Of a DNA stretch of 64,000 nucleotides, positions 49,785-61,400 are shown piece by piece; position 1 is the stretch's first letter, and every line of letters begins with the position of its first letter. The DNA lies in NCBI RefSeq assembly GCF_000327385.1, contig NW_008708458.1:2955671-3019670 (forward strand), written 5' to 3'. A model generated the notes under the pieces. The model saw nothing but the letters and a program-made list of their open reading frames with translations, was not told the DNA's origin and searched no databases. The position numbers and the translations under genes are program-made. The stretch comes from Lottia gigantea. Its lineage: Eukaryota > Mollusca > Gastropoda > Lottiidae.

Positions 49785-50060
49785 GATTTAGTGTAATTGC
49801 AAGAGCCACGGATGTCTAAAGGAAAATTGGAATGGTGCCAGGGTTACCGTGTTATTAATTTGCATCATTTTATGAAGTCACTGTTGTAAAAATTGGCCTT
49901 TGCAATAGTGAGGTCATAAAAGGCTTCTTTTAGTGGAATTTCACGAACCACAGATGTCTGACTGTATTTTTGAATGGTGCAAATTGATGATATCAGTGTC
50001 TCCAATATACATAAAAAGTTTAGAAAACTTATTTACTTTAAGATAGAAGTTAAGGGACAT
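49785..50060. repeat. CAGACGTCTG-family foldback fragment
   Basis: AATTGCAAGAGCCACGGATG on one side and GAACCACAGATGTCTGACTG on the other, then GGTGCAAATTGATGATATCA; decayed but clearly the family. Confidence 0.6.
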
Positions 50061-50940
50061 TAATTTGAAAATTTCATCATTTTGTGTTATTGATTTGCAC
50101 TGATTGTTCAATTTTACACTTACAATAATATTGTAAAAATTAAAAACTAGTAAAGTTGTTTTAGATTGTCTCAGTTCTGTTGTTAAAATCTGAAGTTGTT
50201 AAGTTTTGTTATTTTGTTAAAAAGTTCATCTAATAATGTGCTCACTAATTTGATCAATATTTACCTCGAATTAATTAATTTTTTTAACAATATTATGTTC
50301 TTTCAACACTTGCAACCACTCTCCTGGCTATATGATATTGTGATCTAGATTACAAGCTGTCTGTATAGTGCCTGTTAGCGAGTTACATTACACTAACATA
50401 GCTTGGAGTTCAAAGTATATGGTGCTGTATTTCTTACAATTCAGTGTTCAAATAGTGAAAGTTGGCATTGTTGCATGCATCAGGATAACCACTAAGATAT
50501 AAAACATTGGAATTTTAGTCCCATTTATATAAATTACCTATTAATAAATGCACCAAAGAAATCATCTACAAGTGTATGGCAGTCAATTAACATGTAAACT
50601 TGGATAAAGCAGGATTATATGTTTTGCAGTTTAACTAAGTGTGATTAAAAATTGTCCAGTGTTTTTGATTTTTTCGCTTCATTGATGAAAATAGGTTAAC
50701 TCAAACATAATATTAACAAACATGTCTTCGGCTAATAAATTGACTGCTGGGCAGTTACTGTAAAATACAGAGTTGATTAATAATTTTATGTCAGTCTCTT
50801 GTTAGGGGTTTCATAGTTTCAATATCAAAACATTAATATGAATGAATAAATTATATAGCTTATCATTACTGTTAGTAGGAGAAATTGTAAGAGAAATGAT
50901 TATGATGATATTTTGATTATACTGGATAGTTCTGGTCATA

Positions 50941-51026
50941 TATTCTATAACGCTAGGATATTCTAGAAACAGTGTCAGATGTCAAGACCCTAGGACATCC
51001 TAGCGCTAAGATCCTTTCAAGAATAC
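50941..51026. repeat. Small inverted-repeat element, family of 53586
   Basis: TATTCTATAACGCTAGGATA at the left and CTAGCGCTAAGATCCTTTCA at the right, ending AGAATA. Related in reverse orientation to 53586-53680. Confidence 0.6.
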
Positions 51027-52510
51027 ACCGTCTGGTTCCCAACCTTTTACTCTTTGTACTCATTTTCTAAATATAACTGCTGTGGTACTACCATTATAAG
51101 CAATAAGCAAAGTTTGAGTGGTGAATACTTAAAGTGATAGAATAGAAGTCAGAATCCAGTTCATTATAACATTATTATTCAATGTCAAAGAGGCCTCTCA
51201 CAGAGGCCCTGTGATGCTGACTGCCACCCCTAGGGGGTTACTAGTAACTCAGGGTGGTAATTAGGTGCCCTGTGTCTCAAAATGTTTTACTATAAAAGTA
51301 AGTAAAATTGTAATTTTAAGTTGAGAAATATTATTTTTATGAAAAAAATTGATCATAAGATTTTTTGAAAAGCAGAAGCCAGTGCTAAATGTTTATAGAA
51401 TACAAATCCTCATTATTGCTACCCTAAGATGAATAATTTGCATTTAAAGGAATTTTAAGTAGTTTTTAAGTAAATGATGAAATTCTGCAGTAGTAACGTT
51501 TATTTAAAATTGATTAGAATGAAATTTTTATTTGATTTTTTCAATGAATTAAGTTAGATTTAGAGAGAATTTTTCATCATAAGATTATGAATAAATTAAC
51601 ATAATATGTACATATATGAATACTAATGAGTGCTAATGACATGTATATATAGAATTTTGTGTGTCCTCAATATTTGGTTTTTTTCATATACATATGTATT
51701 TTGGCTTGGTTTTTAAATTAGCTACTTGAGATTATGGTAAATGATTCCAGTCAACTGTGCATGAATAATGCAGGGAAAGATAAATGCCAAGAACGGACCA
51801 GCTTGCTGGATCTCATCAAGAAAATATAAATTTATATTAAAATTTGTTCTATTTGAAATTTTTTGTCAATCACCATTAAAGAGATATTACCTCTCAGGAT
51901 GACATAGCAACTGAAATTTTAAAACTTGGCCAAAATGAATCTTTGCTCATCACTGGACTTACCTGGTGTCAAAACTATATGACAAAATTCCTCTATAATC
52001 CAAAAGAATCAATTTGGAGTTTCAAATCATGAATTTACGCGCTTTGGAAAAATCTCCCAACTTTTCACCCAATCTCCAGATTTTTCAAGGCAAATCTCAG
52101 ATTTTTTTCTTGACCTGTACACATGTATGAATCCAATACATCAATAAAACAAAGTAATAATTATTTAAACTAAGTAATTTTAAAATAGGCTTAGAAGCAT
52201 TTTTCAATAATTACTTTGTTTACTATATATCATATAATATAGAGATTTTATTCTTTAGTCATGGTACTTGGTAAGTTTTACTGATGAATATGTACTCTAT
52301 TGACCAAGTAAGAGACTTTATATTCTATTCTAAGAGGTAGTATTCCTTTAAACACCATATAAGAAAATGAATTTGATATGATGCTTTCAAAGAAGTAGAT
52401 GTTCTCTTGTAGACAATAAATATATTTTCAATAAAAATGTTTATTTTTCTTCAACTGGGCTATATTACTTTTCTATTGCTTTATATGCAGTTGCTTGAAT
52501 GATTGATTCA
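51027..52510. other. Intergenic, nothing recognised
   Basis: AT-rich, with a short GC patch (CTCACAGAGGCCCTGTG, about 51196-51213) that can fold. No gene. Confidence 0.5.
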
Positions 52511-52519
52511 CACAATTTG

Positions 52520-52705
52520 CAGGGGATGACATGGATGGGACAATAAACCGAGGCCCCATGTGCTACAAGCTGTGATCCCTCGACTGTTGGATATCAAAAA
52601 GTTAAGGCTAATGCCGCTGTCTGGGAAAAATTTCCCTCATTGCCCCCTGCAGCCAGTCTTCATTAGCCCACATGGTTGTTAAAACTTCATTCATTTCATT
52701 TCATG
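52520..52705 (+). mobile_element. Probable SINE/LINE 3' end with ATTTC tail
   Basis: A GC-richer block (ACCGAGGCCCCATGTGCTAC, then CCCCCTGCAGCCAGTCTTCA) ends in TTAAAACTTCATTCATTTCATTTCAT, the same tail type as the inserts at 5733 and 22626. No pol III boxes or target duplication could be confirmed. Confidence 0.5.
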
Positions 52706-53433
52706 TTTCATGCAATTGAGCTTGACCCAAAAAAACAAATATATGCTTGGACCAAACTGTCGATCTTCTTGTTAAAAACAAAAAAAAGGGGGGGAAAGCT
52801 TGATCACTACCACTCACACCATCAAAGTTTGAGCTATAGCCTCTCCCATTATTGTTACCATTAGATTAACCTAGCAAAGACCCCAAAAGGCTATAATCAG
52901 GTCAACGATTATCCATGAAGTACCTAAGATATTTTTTGCTGTTATTCCAAATTTATTACATTTGTAATTTGGTGAAAAGATGTCAAATATCACTATGATT
53001 ATGAGGTAAAAATATTATCTTAGCTTTGATACGTGATGAACAATCTTGAAATGAAAAGTGTTATTGTTTTTTCTGACCAATCTGTTCTTTCTGGCCCACT
53101 CTATACAGCCCTCCAGAATGAACAACATCTCATTAATATTGAAAGATTGAATTATTTTTACACTAGTCTTTAACTAATAAACAATAATATAGACAAAATA
53201 AATAACATATCTTATAAATATAATATCTAACAACAACATTATAGACGGACAAAAATATTTATGAACATTCAAGATGGCTCCCAAACATAAACAAAAGAAG
53301 GCTGTAATGATTCCATGTGGAATAAATAGTATTAGAGTAATACAAATCAAACTTACAGTGTCGTCTTTAATAGGTCTACTTTAATTATGTTTTGGATACG
53401 ACCTGGATGTGCTTAAACACCTATATCGGGGCC

Positions 53434-53572
53434 TTATTCTCCACAACTTAACTTAAAATGATTTTAGTTTTCTATTCATCTGATTGGTCAAACACTAAAA
53501 TCGATTTTGAATTAAATTTAATTATCCAATCAGATTACTGTATATCATAAAATCTGGATTTTGGAGAATAAG
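53434..53572. mobile_element. Foldback MITE with CTTATTCTCCA ends
   Basis: CTTATTCTCCA at the left, complement TGGAGAATAAG at the right, and a nested pair ATCTGATTGG / CCAATCAGAT. About 139 bp. Confidence 0.7.
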
Positions 53573-53585
53573 ATTCCTGCATGCA

Positions 53586-53680
53586 TATTCTCAAAGCGAT
53601 CTTAGTGCTCTGATGTCCCAGGGTTTAAACTTCTAACAGTGTTTCAAGGATATCCTAGCACTAAGATTGTTTAGAGAATA
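53586..53680. mobile_element. Small MITE, family of 50941
   Basis: TATTCTCAAAGCGATCTTAG on the left, CTAAGATTGTTTAGAGAATA on the right, and CAGTGTTTC plus GGATATCCTAG inside. It lies 14 bp from the previous element. Confidence 0.65.
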
Positions 53681-55186
53681 CACAGCCTTGACTATATAAT
53701 TGCCATTTCATTTTCATGTACAGTTAGGACACAAACATGTACAACCTAACTCATAAATACAATACAATACTTTATATTACTAATATATATATAAATAATA
53801 TCTAGATTTGAATAATCCACAGATATTCATTCATCTATCGGTTAATTTTTTACTTACAAAAATTTGTAGCATGCTTACCAGATATATATATATACTAATT
53901 TGATGCATGAAAATATCAACTCTATTTTCATGGGGAACGTTAATAAACTTCTGAACAAATAAATTAATATTTTTGATGTTTAATCTAATTTTTATAGTTA
54001 CAGTAACTATCTAAATTAAATTAAAAATAAAAGAAAAAGCACCAAATAGATCTCTACAAGGAAATACAATAATATATACAGAACTATATCATAATATAAC
54101 TACATTATAGAAATAAATATACATATGATTATCAGAAGACCTAGGGATGTCTACGGGTGATTTTATTGTGATCTAAAATGAATAACCGCAAAAAGTATAC
54201 CCTATGCTTTCCCTCATAAATCTATTATAATTAAAATATCTATTGATAATTTGCTGTTCTAATTAATAATGGCCAAGCTAAGACGAACTAATACAAAAAA
54301 TGTTTTGTTTCTATGAAAATTCAAAAATAAAATTTCTAAACTGAACTAAATTTGACCTAAACTAATGAATCCTAAGATTGAAAATTTCGAATTCATTTAA
54401 TAAAAGATACAGAACAAGATCACTTTAATCACAAAATTACAACTCCAATTATTTCTTTATTTTCATTAGAATTATAGGGTACATTTCACAAAAACTGACT
54501 TCAGAAAACCCCAAGAACCTGTTGCCAATTTCATCAATACTTCATCATGAAATAGTCAATATCTAGGCATTTATTTCAAAAACCTAGCCGATCTTTAAAT
54601 CATATAGATAATTAATAACAATTTAAAGTAAGATGATATAGGCAACAGTCTACAACATTTATCTTATGGGCTCATAACAATAATTTTTCAAATACAAGGC
54701 CATTCAGATCATCGGAAGCTAGATTTGTAAAATTTACCCCAAATATCTGACATGTTAAATTGTTACCTGGAAATGAATTAAGGGTATATAATACAAGGAA
54801 CTATATTATATTTAAGGCAGGAAATAAGGCACTATGGTAATATAGGGTGCAATCTAAATAGTATTAGAAATCATTTGTAAGAAAGTTAAGTACATAAGAT
54901 GGTGAATATTAGATCAATAGCTTGATGATTCACATAATGCTTTGACAGCAACAAATTCAATATTAAAATTTCTAAGTTTGTCGGCTTTATATCTGTTATA
55001 TTCAAACATAACACTCCCAATTTTTACTTAATTGTTGTTCAATTATGTCTTACTTTGTTACACTTTATTGGGCTATGTATCCACAAAGTTAGGAAACAGG
55101 GGAGTTTTACATCTAACTTTATAAAGTTCATCAAAATGGATACAATTCACAAAGCAAGGGAATGAAATAAATTTTGACATTCCAGT
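53681..55186. other. Gene-free region downstream of the ALMS-motif gene
   Basis: AT-rich, no exon or recognised repeat. Part may be 3' UTR of the minus-strand gene if a distal poly(A) site is used. Confidence 0.45.
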
Positions 55187-55192
55187 TTTATT
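55187..55192 (-). terminator. Candidate poly(A) signal of the ALMS-motif gene
   Basis: AATAAA on the minus strand about 265 nt after the stop codon. Confidence 0.35.
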
Positions 55193-55454
55193 TTCTTGGA
55201 CAGGCAAAGATGGATATACCAATAAAAATACAAGATGAATTAAGGTGGAGATTTACATCCACAAAGTGCCTGTATATCTTACAAATGATTTCCAAGCTAT
55301 AACAAGGTGTCACACAGTGATAATAGTAATAAGCTGTGTCAAACAGTGATAATAAATAATAATATTGTGGTATATTGTGGTATAATGTGGTGATTATAGA
55401 TGGACGGTAGAGGTAATATCAGTATATTCTGAGTGGTAGATATTATAGTCCTGT

Positions 55455-58400
55455 TTAAACTATAACTCCAGCTCGACGTAATACAGTATTCTGTACTTTC
55501 TACAATAAAAAAGATTAATAATAAAATAAATAAATAAATAAGTGGATATCAATAAAAACCTGAGGCTGTTCATAGTTCACTGATTTACTTGTTTCAAACT
55601 ACTCTTAACTTCATTACAAAAACATTCTGCTTCTTATTAATGAAGGAAAAAACAGCAGTATTAGACTATTCTATCTAAATTTCTATGTGTCATGGGACCT
55701 TTAGAGTGCTCAGTTCATTCTCCCATCCTATAAAGTAAACAGTTTTTCTCCATCAAACTGACGAAGACTGCAGAAGTAATTCATGAGTTCCAATAATAGG
55801 AATGACTGACACATACAGGTTAAATAACATTAAATTTGACTTACTCTATTAAAGACCATAGCTTTCAATCTATTTATTTGATTCTGTTGTCTTCTTTTCT
55901 CCATTCTCTCTCTATACTTGACTTCTGGTAAATTACGATACCATCTACAATTATTACACAGTGATATGTATAGATAATTTCAATACACAAAACCCTGTAT
56001 TCACTTATAGCCTTCAAAGGAGTCATTATTGTTTCAGTTTTGCACAGATAACAAGAGTTATCACATCTATATTGTCAAATTTGTTGTTTGTTATATTGAA
56101 AATTCTAAAAAAAATGGGTTGGGATGAACTCCCATATAAACTAAATTTGATGTATGGCCCTAAACAATGAGGATATCACATACATGGTAAGGCTAGAGTT
56201 GGATGGCAAGGTGGCAAAAACAATAAACTAACCTGGCTGTTATTTCTTTCATTTCTTTCTTGGTAAATAGTTTCTTCCTGGGTTGACCATATACAGTATC
56301 TAATAAAATACAATATGGATTGTGAACTTGATGTATTGTGAAAAAAAGTGGCAGAGCCGCTCGCAGCCCCGAAAGCAAGTTTTTTGGGCAAAAAATCTCA
56401 TAACTAGGTTAGAAATTAGGGCAATCTCAGATATTTCGCCTCCCCCCTCGGACGAAAACCTGGCTCCGCCACTGCTGTTAAGCAGAGTAAATATGTTTTA
56501 ATCATAAATAAATGATAGACTCAGGTGTAGGCTATAGGTTTTAGGATATTTAACCATCATTTTGTGGTAAACTGGGAAATTAACACCCAGTTCTCAAGCA
56601 GGCTCTGTCAATGAACTGTGATTACTTATTATAATAATAAGAGAAAAACAGGAAAAAATATCAATACAAATTTCCTATCATTGAGGTAAAAATTCAACAA
56701 AAATACACCCACCTTTATATTCTGGATATTCTATCTTCTTGCCTTTTCTTTTTCTATCACCAAATATTCTGTCTCGTTCCATCTGAAGATAATCCTGCAT
56801 CTGCCGATGTTCCGTGGCTAGAGCAATTCTCTTCTGTCTTTCACGAGACTTGGATATAAAGTCTTTTTTATGTTTTATCAATGCCTCCTACAAATAAACA
56901 CAACATTCATAGTGACTTGATCAACTGTTTAATTGATTTATAATAGGAAATAACAATATTTGAGCTCTATCAGATAATACTGGCATATACAGCTGCAACA
57001 AAGAGAAAGACGTTATTTGGGGAAAGCGAAAGTTGTGAAACATGTTCGGTAATGAAAATGACAATCAAATTCTGGTGAAATCATTCATGTACGGAATTAC
57101 ATAATTCTGCTCCTGACTGAAAATAAAAACAATTAGGACAACCAGCAAGCACTTTTACTCTCACATATTTTTTTCTAAGGAATAAGATTTATAATTTCTC
57201 CTCTGGAGTATGAAATAGAGGGTTGATATTGGTGTCAGTCATTTCCCAGATCCTTATGAAATTACGTTTCTGTAAAAAATTCCCTTAACTTAAATACTGA
57301 CCTGTAAAGTAATGGCGTAAGGTTTTTTAAACAGTTCACCATCAATAATGATTTCTGATGATCGAATATCTCGTGGTGTGACTTCTGGTGTTTCTTCCTT
57401 CATTTCAGGAGAGTTTAAATGATCATCGTCTATCGTCCACACAGCTCGCGGTCTCACAGGGGGAGCTGTCTGTGAATCAGGTACACGTTCTTGTAATGGT
57501 TCTGGTCTTTTCATAGTGTTGTCCACAGAGACATACCATGCTATGGCTAAAAGATGAATAAAATTATTGATTTATCATAATAATCCTTTTTGGGACCATT
57601 TACTTATTTAAGGAATGAATGTAGATATTTTTGCATCATTACAACTTCATTATGTCATTGGAGATCCCTAAGGAAATTTGTAGTTCATCGGTAAATGAAT
57701 GCAAATTTCTCACATGGTTTCACTGTAGCATGTGACAATAAAATGTGAATAACATACCAAAAGTATAAACATACAATTTGAACATGAGTTCAATTACTTT
57801 GAAATTGTGCATAAATTTTGATCTTAATTTCGATGAGATCTGATGATGACTTCATGTGGTCTTGCCAATCAAACTAAACATTGGAAAATCATTTTGTGAC
57901 ATTTAGGGGATAGAGATATCAAACTTGTGTTTCATCATTTAAAAAATTAGAAAACTTACGTGGTGGGACAGGTTTCGGTTTCTCTCTATGTTCTCGATGT
58001 TTACGACGATGTTTTGGTGAACGATTCTCTTGAAAGTCAGGGCTGTATAGATGAGAAAGGTAGACCACTTTATTTCCATGCTTTGACTTCTTCTTTTTAC
58101 CACCAGATGGAGAAATAAATTGGGTGTCATTAAATGATGGCGAACACGATCTGGATCTCAATTTAGGTGATGTTTGAACGCCTCGGTTACGCCATCGCCT
58201 TTCTGGTGAAACACTGCGAGTACGGTAATAGGTATCGTCATGGTGAAATGTCATGGGTTCTCTTGACGTGTACGTTGATTTGGAAGAGGACTTTTTAACT
58301 GGTGAAATATTTCTAGATAAGCCTTTTAACAAAGCTGCACTTTTGGATGTTTTACTAGGGGAGGTAACTCTTGTTGACTCATGGTTCCATTTCACTGGAG

Positions 58401-61400
58401 AAATTTCAAATGATTCTGGTTTCTTTGGTGATTTGAGTTTTCTATCTTTCACCTTATATGGAGAACTTTGTTGTGATTTGGTTCTTGTTTCTATCAATTT
58501 TCGTCCTTTTTCTTTTGATTTTGTAGTTTTCTCTCTTTCAGTGGCTCTGGCTTGTTTTCGAGCCTGATGATCTCTCAAGCCTTCTGAACCTCTGCTTGGC
58601 TTTCTGACTTCCTTACTACCAACTCTCAAAGTTTCTTTCGGTTTGTCCACCTTCTTTCTTTTTTCTTCTTTCTTTGCCCAATTTGGTGTGTCCTCACCCT
58701 CTGTTAACGTCTCAGATGAACCTGACGACAACAATTGGTGTAAGGCAGCTTCATATTTATCCTTTGCATGTTGTCTACTTCGATTCATCTTAGCTTTATG
58801 GACTTCGTAGCTGCTATCTTTTATAGTTGTTGAAATATCATCAGATAACTCTGTGTGGGATGATAAGGTCAAGGTCGAATCCAAGCTCAATGCATCTTGG
58901 GATTCTGATATCGAGGCTGCAGTAGAGGTAGATGAAATAGCATTCAAGTTATTTTCCAAGACGAAGTTTCCAATCAATCCACTATTCTTGGCTTTTAGAA
59001 GTTGTTCTAGTTTCCATAGTTTCTCCATTCTTTTCAACTCCCTTCGTCTTTCCTTTTCTATCTTCTCACGTTGAAGACGTATTTTATGTTTTAGCGTAGA
59101 CATTGGGTCAGTAATGGCTGACTCCATATCGCGGCTGTCTTGTGATTGGCTGTTTGAGGTAGCAGCTAGGGTGTCGTAACTCTGGTCCTCTGGTATTGAA
59201 TAAAGAGTATCCTGGCTGTCCATCATTTGAACAGGAACCGCTTCCGGACGTTTCTGCTTCTCAGACTTCCCAGATTTCTGAGCTGACCTTGACATTGATT
59301 TAGCTTTTGTTTCTCGACGGAGTCTCTTCGCTCTTTCTGCTGCCAATGCTTCGAGGATCTCTCCATAACTGGCATTCATCTGCTCGAAACTAGAGGATGG
59401 TATCGGCTCGTCTGAGTCCTTGAACTTATCCGAGCGTACACTCTGCTGATGACGCGATTCTCTTTCTTTAGCGATACGATTTTCAATCATTTGTCGAGAT
59501 TTTTCCCGTTCGTTGAAATATTTATAGATGAGTTGTCGTGTGGGATGGTTTACTAATTCAGAGAAAACTTCTGTCTGTGTGGGATTGATTTGACTCTCTG
59601 CTTCCGAGGGATAAATTTCGGAATATTTTGGCCACATGGTGGAAAGATCTTGGGGTGGTGTCATACTGATCTCGGCCTCTAATGATTGACGCAAGTGAAC
59701 GTCTCGTGCTCCTCGTGGAGATTTCTCCAACCCGCGTAGATATTCTTCCTCAGACGTAGAATCATGGCCATACTGGGGTCTGAAATTACAAATTTCAAAC
59801 AATTTACCATTTTCGTTAAATTATATCAGTTTATTTTGTCATATAAACCGTATTAGCTAATCAGATACTGAAAAAAATATGCCGAGATAACAAATCCAGT
59901 TGCAGAGTGTTCAGTGTTCCAAAAGAGCGAGCTGTGGTAGAGCTGATCCAGAAATCGAAACTGGCATCTAACCCACTGAGCCACTACAACTCCCTCAATC
60001 AACTATATAATGTCCTCACCTGTTTCTTTCTGATTGTTTTCTTCTCTCTGTTTTACGTGATTTCATTATCACTTCATCTGTTGGTCTAAAAATAAAAATT
60101 TAGATCTCACAAACTAAAACTTGAAGATTTGAAAATGTTACTATATTATATATTTTAGCTGTATGCCTATTTCATAACAATTCAAGTGAGAATATTAGAA
60201 ATAAATAATGAAACATACCCAGTGTTAGATTGAGATCCAGTGTGACCAATTTTCTCTGTCTGAAATATTAAATGGGAAATGTCATTTCTTTATGAAATAA
60301 ATATACAAAATAAATTTTTTCATATAAAAACTGAGCAAGCAATACACTATCCTTCGTCAAAAGAGACATATTTTTAACTAACCTGAGTAATTCTGGGTTG
60401 AACTGGGTTATCTTCTCTCAAATGCTGAAGTGCATTGTCTCTAGAATACGTCTCTTCAATGTATCTCTGGCGATCTGTACGAGGCGACACAATCTCTTGT
60501 CTGGTATCCATAGCAACAGGAGACCTGCGCTGATTCTTTCGATTTTGTTCCTCAATATATTGTTGTCTTGTATCTATAGGCACAGGAGATCTTGGATTAT
60601 CATAAGGCATGCTTACTTCTTCATAATAATTTTGATGGGTATCCATGGCATCTGATGGTACCTGTTGATGCTGTCTACCATTTCTTTCATCCAGTCTCAT
60701 ATCAACAACTACAGGAGTATGTGACTGCCTGGTTGTGTCCCTAGCAACAGGGGACAATATCCTGTCTTGATGTCTCGGAACAGGATATTGGTAGTCCGAC
60801 GTCATTGGTTGTCTTTGTTCAAAGGACATAACTGGATTCTGTGAGTCCATCAGAGACGCAGTACTAGTTCTGGGAACAGGATATTGGTAGTTCGATGTCA
60901 TTAATCTATTTTGTTCAAGGGACATAACTGGATTCTGTGAGTCTATCAGAGAGGCAGCACTAGTTCTGGGAACAGGATATTGGTAGTCCGATGAAATAAG
61001 TTGATTTTGTTCAAGGGACATAACTGGATTCTGTGAGTCTATCAAAGAGGCAGCACTAGTTCTGGGAACAGGATATTGGTAGTCCGATGAAATAAGTCGA
61101 TTTTGTTCAAGGGACATAACTGGATTCTGTGAGTCCAGACGCCCAGACATCTCCATTCTACCATCAAAACTTGGTGACCTTGACCTTTGACCTTGATGAA
61201 CATTAAGTGGGAGGGCTCTGTATTTCTCATCAAAAGGCGAGCGACGGCCATTATCTTGTTGTCCTTGGTTACTAGTATCTATGGAATTGCTACCCATGAG
61301 ACCTGATTGCTGCATTTGATGTGTGGTATTTTGCCCATTATTTGTTTCTACAAATTGATTGGAGTCAGCCATTGTGGTCTGAAAAAAAACCCAATAAACA

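Noticed and set aside
53271-53381. Short frame starting CAAGATGGCTCCC (MAPKHKQKKAVM)
   Set aside because: The start context is TISU-like, but the frame is only 36 codons, matches nothing known to me and lies in gene-free DNA; CAAGATGGCT also occurs twice near 23850 with no gene.
58253-58567. Plus-strand frame within the large ALMS-motif exon
   Set aside because: Shadow of a coding exon on the opposite strand.
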